Positions 35,870-46,819 of a DNA stretch of 64,000 nucleotides are shown here, piece by piece (position 1 is the stretch's first letter; the number at the start of each line of letters is the position of its first letter). A program made the translations under genes and the position numbers. The notes beneath the pieces were generated by a model. That model was given only the letters and a program-made list of their open reading frames with translations. It was not told the origin of the DNA and did not search any database. The DNA is taken from contig NC_135550.1 of NCBI RefSeq assembly GCF_964340395.1, positions 372,001-436,000 of the forward strand. The letters run 5' to 3'. The stretch comes from Glandiceps talaboti (taxonomy: Eukaryota; Hemichordata; Enteropneusta; Spengelidae).

Positions 35870-36983
35870 CAATGGACCAGACTCGGATCAGGCCAATTCA
35901 GGTGTATCTTCTCGCCCTTTGGCGAGTTCACAACCAATCAGCACCATGGTTCCAATTCGTCCAGAGCGGAGGTTCCATTTAGAATGGTGGCTAGACCAGA
36001 GCAACCTTCTAAAAGGCAAGTCCATTTTGTACAGTCACACGGATCTGTCCCTGTACACGGATGCATCACAAGAGGTCTGGGGAGCTCACCTTGACAGTCA
36101 GATGACAACAGGTGTCTGGAACCCCCAAGACATCTCTCACCACATCAATTGGCTAGAGCTAAAGGCAGTTTTCCTAGCTCTGCAAGACTTCGAGATGCTA
36201 GTGACAGGGCACAGTGTCCACTCGGACAATACCACCGTAGTGGCGTACATAAACAAGCTAGGAGGAACCAGGTCTCCAACACTATGTTACCTCTTATGGG
36301 AACTGATGTTGTGGTGCATAGACCAAAAGATTCTTCTGTCAGCACGCCATGTGCCGGGGAAACTGAACTGCATTGCGGACGCTCTATCGCGTCACAAGAG
36401 AGTTTTTCCTACCGAGTGGGCAATCCCTGTCAAGATTGCTCACCATCTGTTTCTGCATTGGGGAGAACCAACTGTAGATCTGTTCGCCACCTTCATGAAC
36501 AGAAAACTGCCTCTCTTTGTGTCTCTGATTCCAGATCCGAGAGCAATGGCAACCGACGCTCTGTCAATGTCTTGGAAAGGACTGAGAGCGTATGCATTTC
36601 CCCCCTTTGCACTTCTTCCAATTGTACTGAGGAAAATCCAAGAGGAGAGTTCCTCAGTCATTCTTGTAGCGCCTCTGTGGCCAAACCGAAGTTGGTTCCC
36701 AGTATTGCTATCCCTTCTGGTAGACTTTCCAGTAGTTCTCCCAGATCAAGAGAACCTAATGTCTCAGGGAAGGGGCATTGTTCACCCCAACCCGAGCTTG
36801 TTCCAACTTCACGCGTTCAGATTATCGAACGATCCCTCCGTTCACAGGGATTTTTCTGAACAAGCTGCCTCAGTCATTGCCAGACCACAAAGAGACAGCA
36901 CCCTCCATACCTATGGAGAAAAGTGGAAAAGATTCTCTGATTGGTGTCGTGGAGGGCAGAAGGATCCTCTCGATCCATCTCCC
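35870..36983 (+). pseudogene. DIRS element 2 RNase H, linker and start of recombinase
   Basis: From about 35919 a 355-codon open frame shows complete RNase H acids: SLYTDASQEVWG, NWLELKAVFLAL, HSDNTTVVAYINKLGG and NCIADALSR. The linker follows (VDLFATFMNRKLPLF, RAYAFPPFALLP, ILVAPLWPNRSWFP), then the recombinase core-binding start (SVIARPQRDSTLHTYGEKW). The frame is uninterrupted where element 1 has three shifts, showing that RNase H, linker and recombinase were one polyprotein. It ends at a TAG (36984-36986) that is in frame with the recombinase downstream. The upstream RT is deleted. Confidence 0.9.
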
Positions 36984-37423
36984 TAGACAGTAGCAGACTT
37001 TCTCTTGTTTCTGTTTGAGGAGAAGAAGTATGCAGTTAAGACTATTATGGTGTATCGCACGGCGATAGCCAATACAGTCAGAAGCATCGGAGGACCAGAT
37101 TTTGGTCAGAATAAGATTTTATCAAACATGATCAGACATTTTCTTATTCAACGCCCTCCTAAACAAACACCACTACCTCAGTGGAGTTTATCCTTAGTTC
37201 TTAGAGCACTGAGAGAGCCCCCCTTTGAACCATTTCATCCCATCTCTGACCCTAGGTTTCTGGCCAAGAATCAAGTTCTAGGCTCCTTGGCTCAGCCAAT
37301 CATCATTAAAGCTATCGATTCCTTTGTGGGCTCAGACCGCTCAGAGCGTCTTCTCTGCCCCAAGAGGTCCTTACTTTGGTACCTTAAACGTATCAAACCT
37401 TTTCGAGGTAGTAGGACTAGTAT
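36984..37423 (+). pseudogene. DIRS element 2 tyrosine recombinase, truncated
   Basis: In frame after a TAG: ADFLLFLFEEKKY, IMVYRTAIANTVRSIGG, FGQNKILSNMIRHFL and LRALREPPFEPF, then an internal deletion of about 45 codons that removes the first catalytic Arg segment (LASGRRRS in element 1). DPRFLAKNQVLGSL and RSLLWYLKRIKPFRG follow before it runs into the right terminal repeat. The HxxR box and nucleophile Tyr are missing, so it is inactive. Later codons of the open frame (to 37532) are terminal repeat, not protein. Confidence 0.88.
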
Positions 37424-37552
37424 GGTGGATGGGGCGAGTCCAAAAATTTCTTGGCATGAATTGGAGGAATTAATGCGGGGTTACCCATCAGTATTTTGCC
37501 AACAGGTAAGTATTATGTCTCACAGAAATTAGTTTCGGTAGAAACTTCAATT
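37423..37552 (+). repeat. Right inverted terminal repeat of DIRS element 2
   Basis: Inverse of 25530-25620 (shared TTGGAGGAATTAATGCGGG region and TTTTGCCAACAGGTAAGTAT), then the right-specific end CAGAAATTAGTTTCGG to CTTCAATT. Family A sequence resumes immediately after. Confidence 0.88.
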
Positions 37553-38410
37553 TTGGTCAAAAACTTGTATCTCAAACAGTACTTGGTCAGTGAGTCTGAA
37601 ACTTTGTGAGATGTTTCTGAAAGTGTTATTCTGACAAAATTGGCCCTAGAAACCATGACCACACCCTTAGCAACAACCAAATGGCAGTATACTTTGGTTA
37701 AATAACAACTAGTAGGCAAGTAAGTAAACATTTAAAAAAATGTATGCAAATATCCCTAGCAACCATGACCATGCCCATAGTAACAGCCAAATGGATGTGT
37801 ATTTCACAAAGATAACAACAGGGATTAATAAACGATTGAATAAACATACAAAAAATATATGTAAATTTGCCTAGCAACAAGACCACACCATAGCAATAGC
37901 CAAATGATCATGTATATTGCGAAGGTAACCTCAGGAATAGAAAGACAAATGACTAAGCATTCAAAAAATGTATGCAGATGTGCCTAGCAACAAGACTACG
38001 CCCATAGCAACAGCCAAATGATCATATATATTGCGAAGATAACGGGGATTAATAGACAATTGAATAAATATTCAAAAAATGTATGTAAATTTGCCTAACA
38101 ACAAGACCACGCCCATAGCAACAGCCATATGATCTTGTTTATTGCAAAGATAATATCAAGAATTCACAGGTGAACAAAAACATTTAAAAATGTATGCAAA
38201 TATATCTAGCAACATGATCACGCCCATAGCAATAGCCAAATGATCGCGTATACCACAAATATAGTAGCATGGTTGGATAGACAACTGGTTAGTCATTCAG
38301 CAAATGAACACCTATTGTTAGCATCATGCATGGACTAGCATATTTTAAAACTGTACAGTTGTGCTACAACATCATTCGTGGTATTTTTAAACAATATAAT
38401 GCCTAGTTTT

Positions 38411-39628
38411 TAGCACAACTGAACTGATAAGGTTCAGTAGTGCTATAGGCATGGCAAAATGTCTATCTGTCTTTCTGTCTGTGCGTGTGGATTTGTGTGT
38501 GTGTAAACAACTTAAAGTCAAAAACTGCTGGAGCGATTGCTTTTATATTTGGTGGTCATGTTACTTCTGGTGTCTAGTTAGGAAATTGTTCAAATGAAAA
38601 TGATTGCATCAGAGATGTAGGTTTTGGGTTACAAATGTGTGATTTTTGGTAAAAAAAACCAAAAACTTAAACTCCAAAAGTACTGGGCAGATTGGCATGA
38701 AATTTGATGGGGACATTCTTAGAGCCGAGTAAATTAAGGTTTATTCACGACATGATGATTCCCTTGCAAATTAGAGCTAAAATGTGTCTTTATGGTCAAA
38801 AACCTGTAATTCCCCTTGAGCAGATTGGGCTGAAATTTAAGAGGGATGCATCTGTGGGTGTATAGATGAAGAAATATTAAGCATATAATGATCTCATTAG
38901 TAATATGCAAATTAGGTGTAAAAATGTGAATTTTGGTAAAAAATTTATATCACAAAAAGTACTTGGGTAGTGAGACTGAAACTTGGTGAGATGTTTCTAG
39001 AAGTGTTATTCTGCAAATTTTCTTCAAAATATTTTGACAGAATAGGCCCTAGCAACCATGACCATGCTCTTAGCAACAAACAAATAGCAGTACATTTTGG
39101 TCAAATAACAACATCTGATAGGCAAGTGAGTAAACATTCAAGAAATAAATGCAAATATCCCTCCCAACCATGACCACGCCCATAGCAACAGCCAAATGGT
39201 TGTGTATTTCGCAAAGATAACAATAGATATTAATACACAAGTGAATAAACATTGAAAAAATGTATGTTAATTTGCCCAGCAAAAATACCACACCCATAGC
39301 AACAGCCAAATAATCACGTGCATTCCAAAGATAACAGGAATTGAAAGACAAATGAATAAGCATTTAAAAAATGTATGCAAATATGTCTAGCAACAAGACC
39401 ACACCCATAACAACAGCCAAATGATCACATATATTGCGAAGATAATGGATTAATAAGCAATTGATATAAGCATTCAAAAAATGTATATAAATTTGCCTAG
39501 CAACAAGACCACGCCCATATATTCCAAAGATAATATCAGGAATTCATACACAAGTGAACAAAAACATTTGAAAAATGTATGCAAATGTATCTAGCAACAT
39601 GACCATGCCCATAGCAACAGCCAAATGA
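38411..39628 (+). repeat. Family A repeat copy, 3' end lost
   Basis: 5' hairpin TAGCACAACTGAACTGATAAGGTTCAGT from 38411 (inner stem intact), a short TCTG/TGTG microsatellite, four degenerate internal units and about five ~115-bp units. It stops near 39628 without the terminal hairpin. It lies only 22 bp after the end of the previous family A copy, so the two are head to tail. Confidence 0.82.
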
Positions 39629-39984
39629 ATGCGGGGGTATTCACAGATTTTAAAAGACCCATTGAATAGTAATGATTTAAATCTCAGACCTCGTGTATTT
39701 CTTTTTGAAAAAAAAAAGATATTTTTTGCACTTGATGTAGATCACAAAGTCATTGTTTACCGGTTAGCAATTTTGCTGTTTTCTGTGAGAATATGTCAAT
39801 GGTTTTCACTTCAATTGAAAATATTGATATATTAAAGGTGATTCAAAATGCTCACATTCACTATCGCTAATTTGCTAGACGACATTTTTGTGAAATACAT
39901 TCTGGTTTTAAAACTTTTAAAAAGCGTCTGCAAACACCTTAAAATGACCCTTTTTCAGTCAGTTCCCTTCGGATTTACTTCGAG

Positions 39985-40093
39985 AGTATTCATCGGTGTC
40001 ATTCCGTTGTTTCTAACAATAGCATTTACCTTCCTATGCTGATAGGTGGTAAATGCTATTGTTAGAAACAACGGATGACACCCTACGAATACT
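39985..40093. repeat. Hairpin insert within the left arm of the foldback element
   Basis: GTATTC, GGTGTCAT and CCGTTGTTTCTAACAATAGC pair with their inverses across a loop of about 15 bases, making a stem of roughly 45 bp. The opposite arm lacks it, so it inserted after, or was lost from, one arm. Confidence 0.8.
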
Positions 40094-40499
40094 TTTAATT
40101 TGACAGCCTTAAGGTAGGCAAATTTTATAAGTTTTCGGGTATTTCCGGTCCCACCTAGACCACGGGATTTTATGACGTCATAAGGAGTAATGGTTAGCAC
40201 TAAGCCTATGACGAGCGTAGTCACTAGGTGAATAAAACTCAACAGCATTGTGAAAAAATACATTGCTGGTGGTTGTAACAGACATCAGTAAACAAAAACT
40301 ACAGTCTACATGTCTTATTAACCAACATTTACCGATATTTACTCACACTTTCTCACTAATTGTCAGTGTCTGTGGGTATAATAAATGTTATAATATTATC
40401 TCCCCATATTTTACAATATATCTAATTGATAAATATGGATTATATCAACACGTGGATAAATTCAACCCGACACAAATGTGCTCTCTCGATTCCATACGT

Positions 40500-40670
40500 A
40501 CATACACAATCTGATTAAAATCCGATGTGGTGAAAGCGGCTAGATGTCCTTATTTCCCTCTATTCATCATGTTGTGACATTTGTTTTGTTCGGAGTGATC
40601 GCCGCGAGCCGCAAACAAGGACATCTAGCCGCTTTCACCACATCGGATTTTAATCAGATTGCACATACAC
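40500..40670. mobile_element. Hairpin MITE of 155 bp with exact 8-bp duplication
   Basis: ACATACAC occurs at 40500-40507 and 40663-40670. Between them AATCTGATTAAAATCC and the following bases to GATGTCCTT (about 44 bp) are repeated exactly in inverse at the right end, leaving a loop of about 65 bp. An 8-bp duplication fits hAT, P or Merlin type elements. Confidence 0.85.
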
Positions 40671-41689
40671 TGCTTCAGCTTTGATCGGCAGACTATCCCA
40701 GTATAAGCTTACTGTACTGCCGCGGCCGCGGTGACTGCACAAAACTTGAGAACACTACCCACCTACCGATATATAATAATCACCTCTATACAGTGATAAA
40801 AAACAAGCAATAATTCGAGTCCCCAACAAGTCGATGAGACCTACTTGTACTTCTTTTCAGTCCGATCCGAATGCAAGTTTCTGAGGTTTTACATGGGTCT
40901 CAGACTCAGACTAGAGTATTGCGCCCTAGACAGCCCTGGCCGAAAATAATAGACGTAAACTTGTGTTCACAATCCAAATAGCTAGTATATTTATTCGAGA
41001 TGAAATAAGTTTACTTTGTGGTTAAATGCGCCGTTCAAAAGACGTCGCGAATACTATTGGGCTAAATATATGCCGTCCTCGGCGCGGGATGCCTTCAACG
41101 CGTCACGACGGTATTGTAATGCTTCTTGTCGGCAAATAATAAAAAAATCAGATAAATAAAAGTCAATAAAGGTGAAACATGCGACATTACAAGTGTTTAT
41201 GTATATCTAGTCTAGCCGTTTTGATTTATTTTTCCATAATATGGGGAGATAATATTTTAGCATTTATACCTACAGACACTGACAATTAGTGAGAAAGTGT
41301 GAGTAAATATCGGTAAATGTTGGTTAATAAGACATGTAGACTGTAGTTTTTGTTTACTGATGTCTATTACAACCACTACCAATGTATTTTTTCACAATGC
41401 TGTTGAGTTTTATTCACCTAGTGACTACGCTCGTCATAGGCTTAGTGCTAACCATTACTCCTTATGACGTCATAAAATCCCGTGGTCTAGGTGGGACCGG
41501 AAATACCCGAAAACTCTCGAAGTAAATCCGAAGGGAACTGACTGAAAAAGGGTCATTTCAAGGTGTTTGCAGATGCTTTTTAAAAGTTTTAAAACCAGAC
41601 TGCATTTCACAAACATGTCGTCTAGCAAATTAGCGATAGTGAATGTGAGCATTTTGAATCACCTTTAAGCATAGACTTTGCCAGCCTTA

Positions 41690-44600
41690 GAAGTCTTTTG
41701 AAATATTGACAAAAGTTTTACTTTTACTAAGCAAATTGAAATCATTACAACCCATAACACCAAAGTAAAGCATTTTCTGTATGTACCACAATCGTTTACA
41801 GCATCCATATCAAGTACAACCCATAACACCAAGTAAAGCATTTTCTGTATGTACCACAATCATTTATAGCATCCATATCAAGTACAACCCATAACACCAA
41901 AGTAAAGCCATTCTGCATGTACCACAATCATTTATAGCATCAATATCAAGTACAACCCATAACACCAAAGTAAAGCCTTTCTGTATGTACCACAATCATT
42001 TATAGCATCAATATCAAGTACAACCCATAACACCAAAGTAAAGCCTTTCTGTATGTACCACAATCATTTATAGCATCAATATCAAGTACAACCCATAACA
42101 CCAAAGTAAAGCCTTTCTGTATGTACCACAATCATTTATAGCATCAAAATAAAGCCTTTCTGTATGTACCACAATCATTTATAGCATCAAAATAATGCCT
42201 TTCTGTATGTACCACAATTGCTTGTAGCATCCATATGAAGTGTAAAAGTATACTGTTTGATTTGCTAATTAACCACATTAGAAAGGCCACATGGCTAGGC
42301 TTGTAAATAAACCAATTGAAACAGTAAACTTTTACACTTGATATGAATCCTATAAATGAGTATATAGCACAAAGAGAAAGTGCTTTACTTCAGTGTTACT
42401 TGTTTGAAATATTGACAAAAGTTTTACTTTTACAAAGCAAATTGAAATCATTACAACCCATAACACCAAAGTAAAGCATTTTCTGTATGTACCACAATCG
42501 TTTACAGCATCCATATCAAGTACAACCCATAACACCAAGTAAAGCATTTTCTGTATGTACCACAATCATTTATAGCATCCATATCAAGTACAACCCATAA
42601 CACCAAAGTAAAGCCTTTCTGCATGTACCACAATCATTTATAGCATCAATATCAAGTACAACCCATAAAACCAAAATAAAGCATTTTCTGTATATACCAC
42701 AATTGTTTGTAGCATCCATATCAAGTACAACCCATAACACCAAAGTAAAGCCTGTCTGTATGTACCACAATCATTTATAGCATCAATATCAAGTACAACC
42801 CATAACACCAAAGTGAAACATTTTCTGTATATACCAATCATTTATAGCATCCATATCAAGTACAACCCATACACCAAAGTAAAGCATTTTCTGTATGTAC
42901 CACAATCATTTATAGCATCAATATCAAGTACAACCCATAACACCAAAATAAAGCATTTTCTGTATGTACCACAATCATTTATAGCATCCATATCAAGTAC
43001 AACCCATAACACCAAAGTGAAGCCTTTCTGTATGTACCACAATCATTTATAGCATCAATATCAAGTACAACCCATAACACTAAAGTAAAGCATTTTCTGT
43101 ATGTACCACAATCATTTATAGCATCCATATCAAGTACAACCCATAACACAAAGTAAAGCCTTTCTGCATGTACCACAATCATTTATAGCATCAATATCAA
43201 GTACAACCCATAACACAAAGTAAAGCCTTTCTGCATGTACCACAATCATTTATAGCATCAATATCAAGTACAACCCATAACACCAAAGTAAAGCCTTTCT
43301 GCATGTACCACAATCATTTATAGCATCAAAATAAAGCCTTGCTGTATGTACCACAATCATTTATAGCATCAAAATAAAGCCTTTCTGTATGTACCACAAT
43401 CATTTATAGCATCAAAATAATGCCTTTCTGTATGTACCACAATTGCTTGTAGCATCCATATGAAGTGTAAAAGTATACTGTTTGATTTGCTAATTAACCA
43501 CATTAGAAAGGCCACATGGCTAGGCTTGTAAATAAACCAATTGAAACAGTAAACTTTTACAAAAAAAATGTACACTTGATATGAATCCTATAAATGAGTA
43601 TATAGCACAAAGAGAAAGTGCTTTACTTCAGTGTTACTTGTTTGAAATATTGACAAAAGTTTTACTTTTACTAAGCAAATTGAAATCATTACAACCCATA
43701 ACACCAAAGTAAAGCATTTTCTGTATGTACCACAATCGTTTACAGCATCCATATCAAGTACAACCCATAACACCAAGTAAAGCATTTTCTGTATGTACCA
43801 CAATCATTTATACTTATAGCATCCATATCAAGTACAACCCATAACACCAAAGTAAAGCCTTTCTGCATGTACCACAATCATTTATAGCATCAATATCAAG
43901 TACAACCCATAACACCAAAATAAAGCATTTTCTGTATATACCACAATTGTTTGTAGCATCCATATCAAGTACAACCCATAACACCAAAGTAAAGCCTGTC
44001 TGTATGTACCACAACCATTTATAGCATCAATATCAAGTACAACCCATAACACCAAAGTGAAACATTTTCTGTATATACCACAATCATTTATAGCATCCAT
44101 ATCAAGTACAACCCATACACCAAAGTAAAGCATTTTCTGTATGTACCACAATCATTTATAGCATCCATATCAAGTACAACCCATAACACAAAGTAAAGCC
44201 TTTCTGCATGTACCACAATCATTTATAGCATCAATATCAAGTACAACCCATAACACCAAAGTAAAGCCTTTCTGCATGTACCACAATCATTTATAGCATC
44301 CATATCAAGTACAACCCATAACACCAAAGTAAAGCCTTTCTGTATGTACCACAATCATTTATAGCATCAATATCAAGTACAACCCATAACACCAAAGTAA
44401 AGCCTTTCTGTATGTACCACAATCATTTATAGCATCAAAATAAAGCCTTGCTGTATGTACCACAATCATTTATAGCATCAAAATAAAGCCGTTCTGTATG
44501 TACCACAATCATTTATAGCATCAAAATAATGCCTTTCTGTATGTACCACAATTGCTTGTAGCATCCATATGAAGTGTAAAAGTATACTGTTTGATTTGCT

Positions 44601-44740
44601 AATTAACCACATTAGAAAGGCCACATGGCTAGGCTTGTAAATAAACCAATTGAAACAGTAAACTTTTACACTTGATATGAATCCTATAAATGAGTATATA
44701 GCACAAAGAGAAAGTGCTTTACTTCAGTGTTACTTGTTGT
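41690..44740. repeat. Satellite array of ~70-bp monomers with higher-order blocks
   Basis: About 40 monomers of ~69-70 bp (core CACAATCATTTATAGCATC, then ATATCAAGTACAACCCATAA and CACCAAAGTAAAGC). Two variants alternate irregularly (CATCCATATC and CATCAATATC), and short ~47-bp monomers occur at the right of each block. The array falls into three blocks (about 41690-42400, 42400-43640, 43640-44740), each starting with a GAAATATTGACAAAAG segment and ending with a MITE-like segment. Minus-strand open frames (LWVVLDMDA repeats) are periodic artefacts. It lies inside the FERM-gene intron. Confidence 0.92.
42230..42345. repeat. MITE-like segment in satellite, copy 1 (others about 43445-43575 and 44567-44680)
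   Basis: Bounded by AGTGTAAAAGTATACTGTTT and its near-inverse ending TTTACACTT, about 110 bp apart. The same segment closes each of the three satellite blocks; the middle copy has an extra A-rich insertion before its right end. Confidence 0.75.
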
Positions 44741-44967
44741 AATACTTATTATAGGGGTATGTTACATGTATGACTCTAGGCTGTCATAGTAGTTGTAGAA
44801 AATTCATAATATGTGACCACAACTAAACTTTGTCAATAATAATGAGAGAACTATTTTGTTGGCAGGATCTCACAACAACAATAACACACCCTTCCCCTTC
44901 TAAGTGTATCATCGTCTTTGGCAGCAAACACTGTACTGAATAATGTTTAATGTTTTCTGTTTGATAG

Positions 44968-45056
44968 GATGAGTCTGGTAATGATTTACTTCTTGGTGCA
45001 TCATTTCTTGGTATTTGTGTGAAACATCTAAATGGACAGCCTACTGTTTGGTTCAA
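44968..45056 (+). CDS. Exon of the same FERM/PTPN14-21-like gene, start of FERM F3 (PH-like) lobe
   Basis: An 89-bp exon with acceptor TTTGATAG/GAT and donor TTCAA/GTAAGT. It begins in phase 0 and ends with two bases of a Lys codon that the next exon completes. The residues include SGNDLLLG and GICVKHLNGQP, which match the first strands of the FERM F3 lobe in PTPN14/PTPN21, where a similar CVKH/FVKH-NG motif occurs. A longer open frame exists only on the other strand and is a shadow. The exon lies about 230 bp downstream of a large satellite array, so intron repeats come very close to the acceptor without disturbing it. Confidence 0.8.
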
Positions 45057-46003
45057 GTAAGTGGTGATCACAGTCCAGACTAGTGTTTAGGGCAATCCAG
45101 TCGTTAAACATCTTTGTAGTAAGCATTCAAGAGAGTGCCCACAATGACAAAGCCGTACAGTGTAATAACTATTATTCAACTGTTGAGATGGTAAAGTTAA
45201 ATCGAGTTGTCAACTGTTAAAAGTACTCGGCAAGTTAAGAACCAGAAGACACCTTTTAAGGTACACAGGGAAGAATCGCCTTGACTATTTACGACGTAAT
45301 CCGACACAGCACGAAGTGTTTTGGACTTTGAACTTATTTGCATATGTCAAATTGTCCATGCTCACGTCCCACCACGGCCAGTCAAAGAGGAGGAACATTT
45401 TAGTCCAATATTCATGCTCCTTTACCAAAATATACTCAAGAATTGTCATTCCTGACAAAAAAATTCTTATTTACTGCACTAATGTTTCAAAATTCCCGCG
45501 ATGTCATAACCAATGCACTATCGGGCGATCCGTTATGCAGAGACCTACTTCCGCATTCCACTCCATTATCATGGCGCCACCCGTAACATCTCATGAATAT
45601 TTATTAAAAACGTCATCTTCGGCTTCGTTCGGCAAGATTTTTTCACGTTCGGACTAATCCTTTGACCCAACTTTGCGTGTTAGCGGGAAGTACCCGGATG
45701 ATAATGTAGTTCTATGGTAATTCTTCAGACTCTGACCTATCGATGTTTGGCACTCGCTTTTCAATCGGATCACACGTTACAGATTTACGTGATTTCGCCT
45801 GGGACTTGAAAATGACATCGTTTGGACTCAAAAATGCACCATTTTCATAGTTTTTACTAAGAATTAATTGGAAATTCACCTATTTTCTATAAAACATCGA
45901 TAGAGTATGTTGTTTTGAATGTGTCTAGGTCACAGTTCAGGGTGTACGGCAAATACATTTACAGGAAACGCTCGCCGAAATTTTCGCCGATTTTTTCCCC
46001 AAA
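45057..46003. other. Intron sequence, no recognised element
   Basis: No gene or repeat seen. A 113-codon frame (45316-45657) has no recognisable domain. Confidence 0.5.
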
Positions 46004-46615
46004 TCTGTATTTAATACATAGATGATAACCCCCCAATTGCATAGTTTATCTGTATTTAATACATAGATGATAACCCCCATTTGCATAGTTTATATGTATC
46101 TAATAGATGATAACCCCCCAATTGCATAGTTTATCTGTATTTAATACATACATGATAACCCCCCCCCCCCAATTGCATAGTTTATCTTTATTTAATACAT
46201 ACATGATAACCCCCAAATTGCATAGTTTATCTGATTTAATACATACATGATAACCCCCCCCCCCCCCATTGCATAGTTTATCTGTATTTAATACATACAT
46301 GATAACCCCCCAATTGCATAGTTTATCTTTATTTAATACATACATGATAACCCCCAAATTGCATAGTTTATCTGATTTAATACATACATGATAACCCCCC
46401 CCCCCCATTGCATAGTTTATCTGTATTTAATACATACATGATAACCCCCCAATTGCATAGTTTATCTTTATTTAATACATACATGATAACCCCCATATTG
46501 CATAGTTTATATTTATTTAATACATAAATGATAACCCCCATTGCATAGTTTATATGTATCTAATACATACATGATAAACCCCCCCCCCCCCCTCAATTGC
46601 ATAGTTTGTATGTAT
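46004..46615. repeat. Minisatellite of ~44-52-bp units with variable C runs
   Basis: About thirteen units reading TTGCATAGTTTATCTGTATT then TAATACATACATGATAACCC with C runs of 5-16. Unit-length variation is almost all in the C run. Blocks of three to four units recur, suggesting unequal exchange. Confidence 0.9.
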
Positions 46616-46616
46616 T

Positions 46617-46715
46617 TAGTCCCCTCCGGACGAAGTCCAGATGGGTACTTGTGGATTGGGTTCCGTCCGTCCATCCGTCCAGCGTCGTTTCTTGGAAATG
46701 CCTGGACCGATTTTT
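46617..46715 (+). repeat. Family B repeat, 5' end, interrupted by a family A copy
   Basis: Starts TAGTCCCCTCCGGACGAAGT, a hairpin-forming end, then (TCCG/TCCA)n and GCCTGGACCGATT, where a family A copy starts within the T run. Confidence 0.8.
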
Positions 46716-46769
46716 TAGCACAACTGAACTGAGGTTCAGTAGTGCTATAGGGATCGCCCGGTGTCTGTC

Positions 46770-46819
<50 letters not shown>

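Larger units (their letters stand above)
25512..37552 (+). mobile_element. DIRS-type retrotransposon, element 2: RT-deleted and split by a nested transposon
   Basis: Left end (25512 onward, ATTTCTGTTCGG then ATACTTACCTGTTGGCAAAA) and right end (about 37423-37552) are inverted repeats of about 100 bp. Between them lie Gag, then the nested element 27833-35541, then the rest of Gag, RNase H, linker and a truncated recombinase. Without the nested insert about 4.3 kb remains. Relative to element 1, about 1.2 kb holding the RT core and the end of the recombinase with the ICR have been deleted. The right terminus shares AATTAGTTTCGG with element 1, so the two belong to related families. It cannot move on its own. 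Confidence 0.9.
24970..38388 (+). repeat. Family A repeat copy, split by DIRS element 2 (repeat parts 24970-25511 and 37553-38388)
   Basis: The 5' hairpin starts at 24970, with a microsatellite at 25018-25078. The repeat text breaks at 25511 after GTAAAAATATTCA and resumes at 37553 with TTGGTCAAAAAC, exactly the continuation seen in uninterrupted copies (for example near 4011-4030). The 3' part has tandem units and ends with the family hairpin near 38388. Confidence 0.88.
39832..41668. mobile_element. TTAA foldback element, 1,829 bp, with ~430-bp inverted arms
   Basis: TTAA at 39832-39835 and 41665-41668 flank arms 39836-40411 and 41236-41664 that are near-exact inverses starting AGGTGATTCAAAATGC. 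The left arm holds an extra 144 bp (39987-40130) absent from the right arm. The centre (40412-41235) holds another hairpin element and no gene. TTAA duplication suggests a Kolobok- or piggyBac-type mover, with Kolobok-like AGG termini. No transposase is present. Confidence 0.85.

Noticed and set aside
42350-44151. Several minus-strand frames (LWVVLDMDA, CGTYRKC repeats)
   Set aside because: Translations of satellite monomers, each about 23 residues per period.
41690-44740. CRISPR array
   Set aside because: Monomers are contiguous near-identical ~70-bp units with no unique spacers and no cas genes, in eukaryotic intron DNA; this is a satellite.
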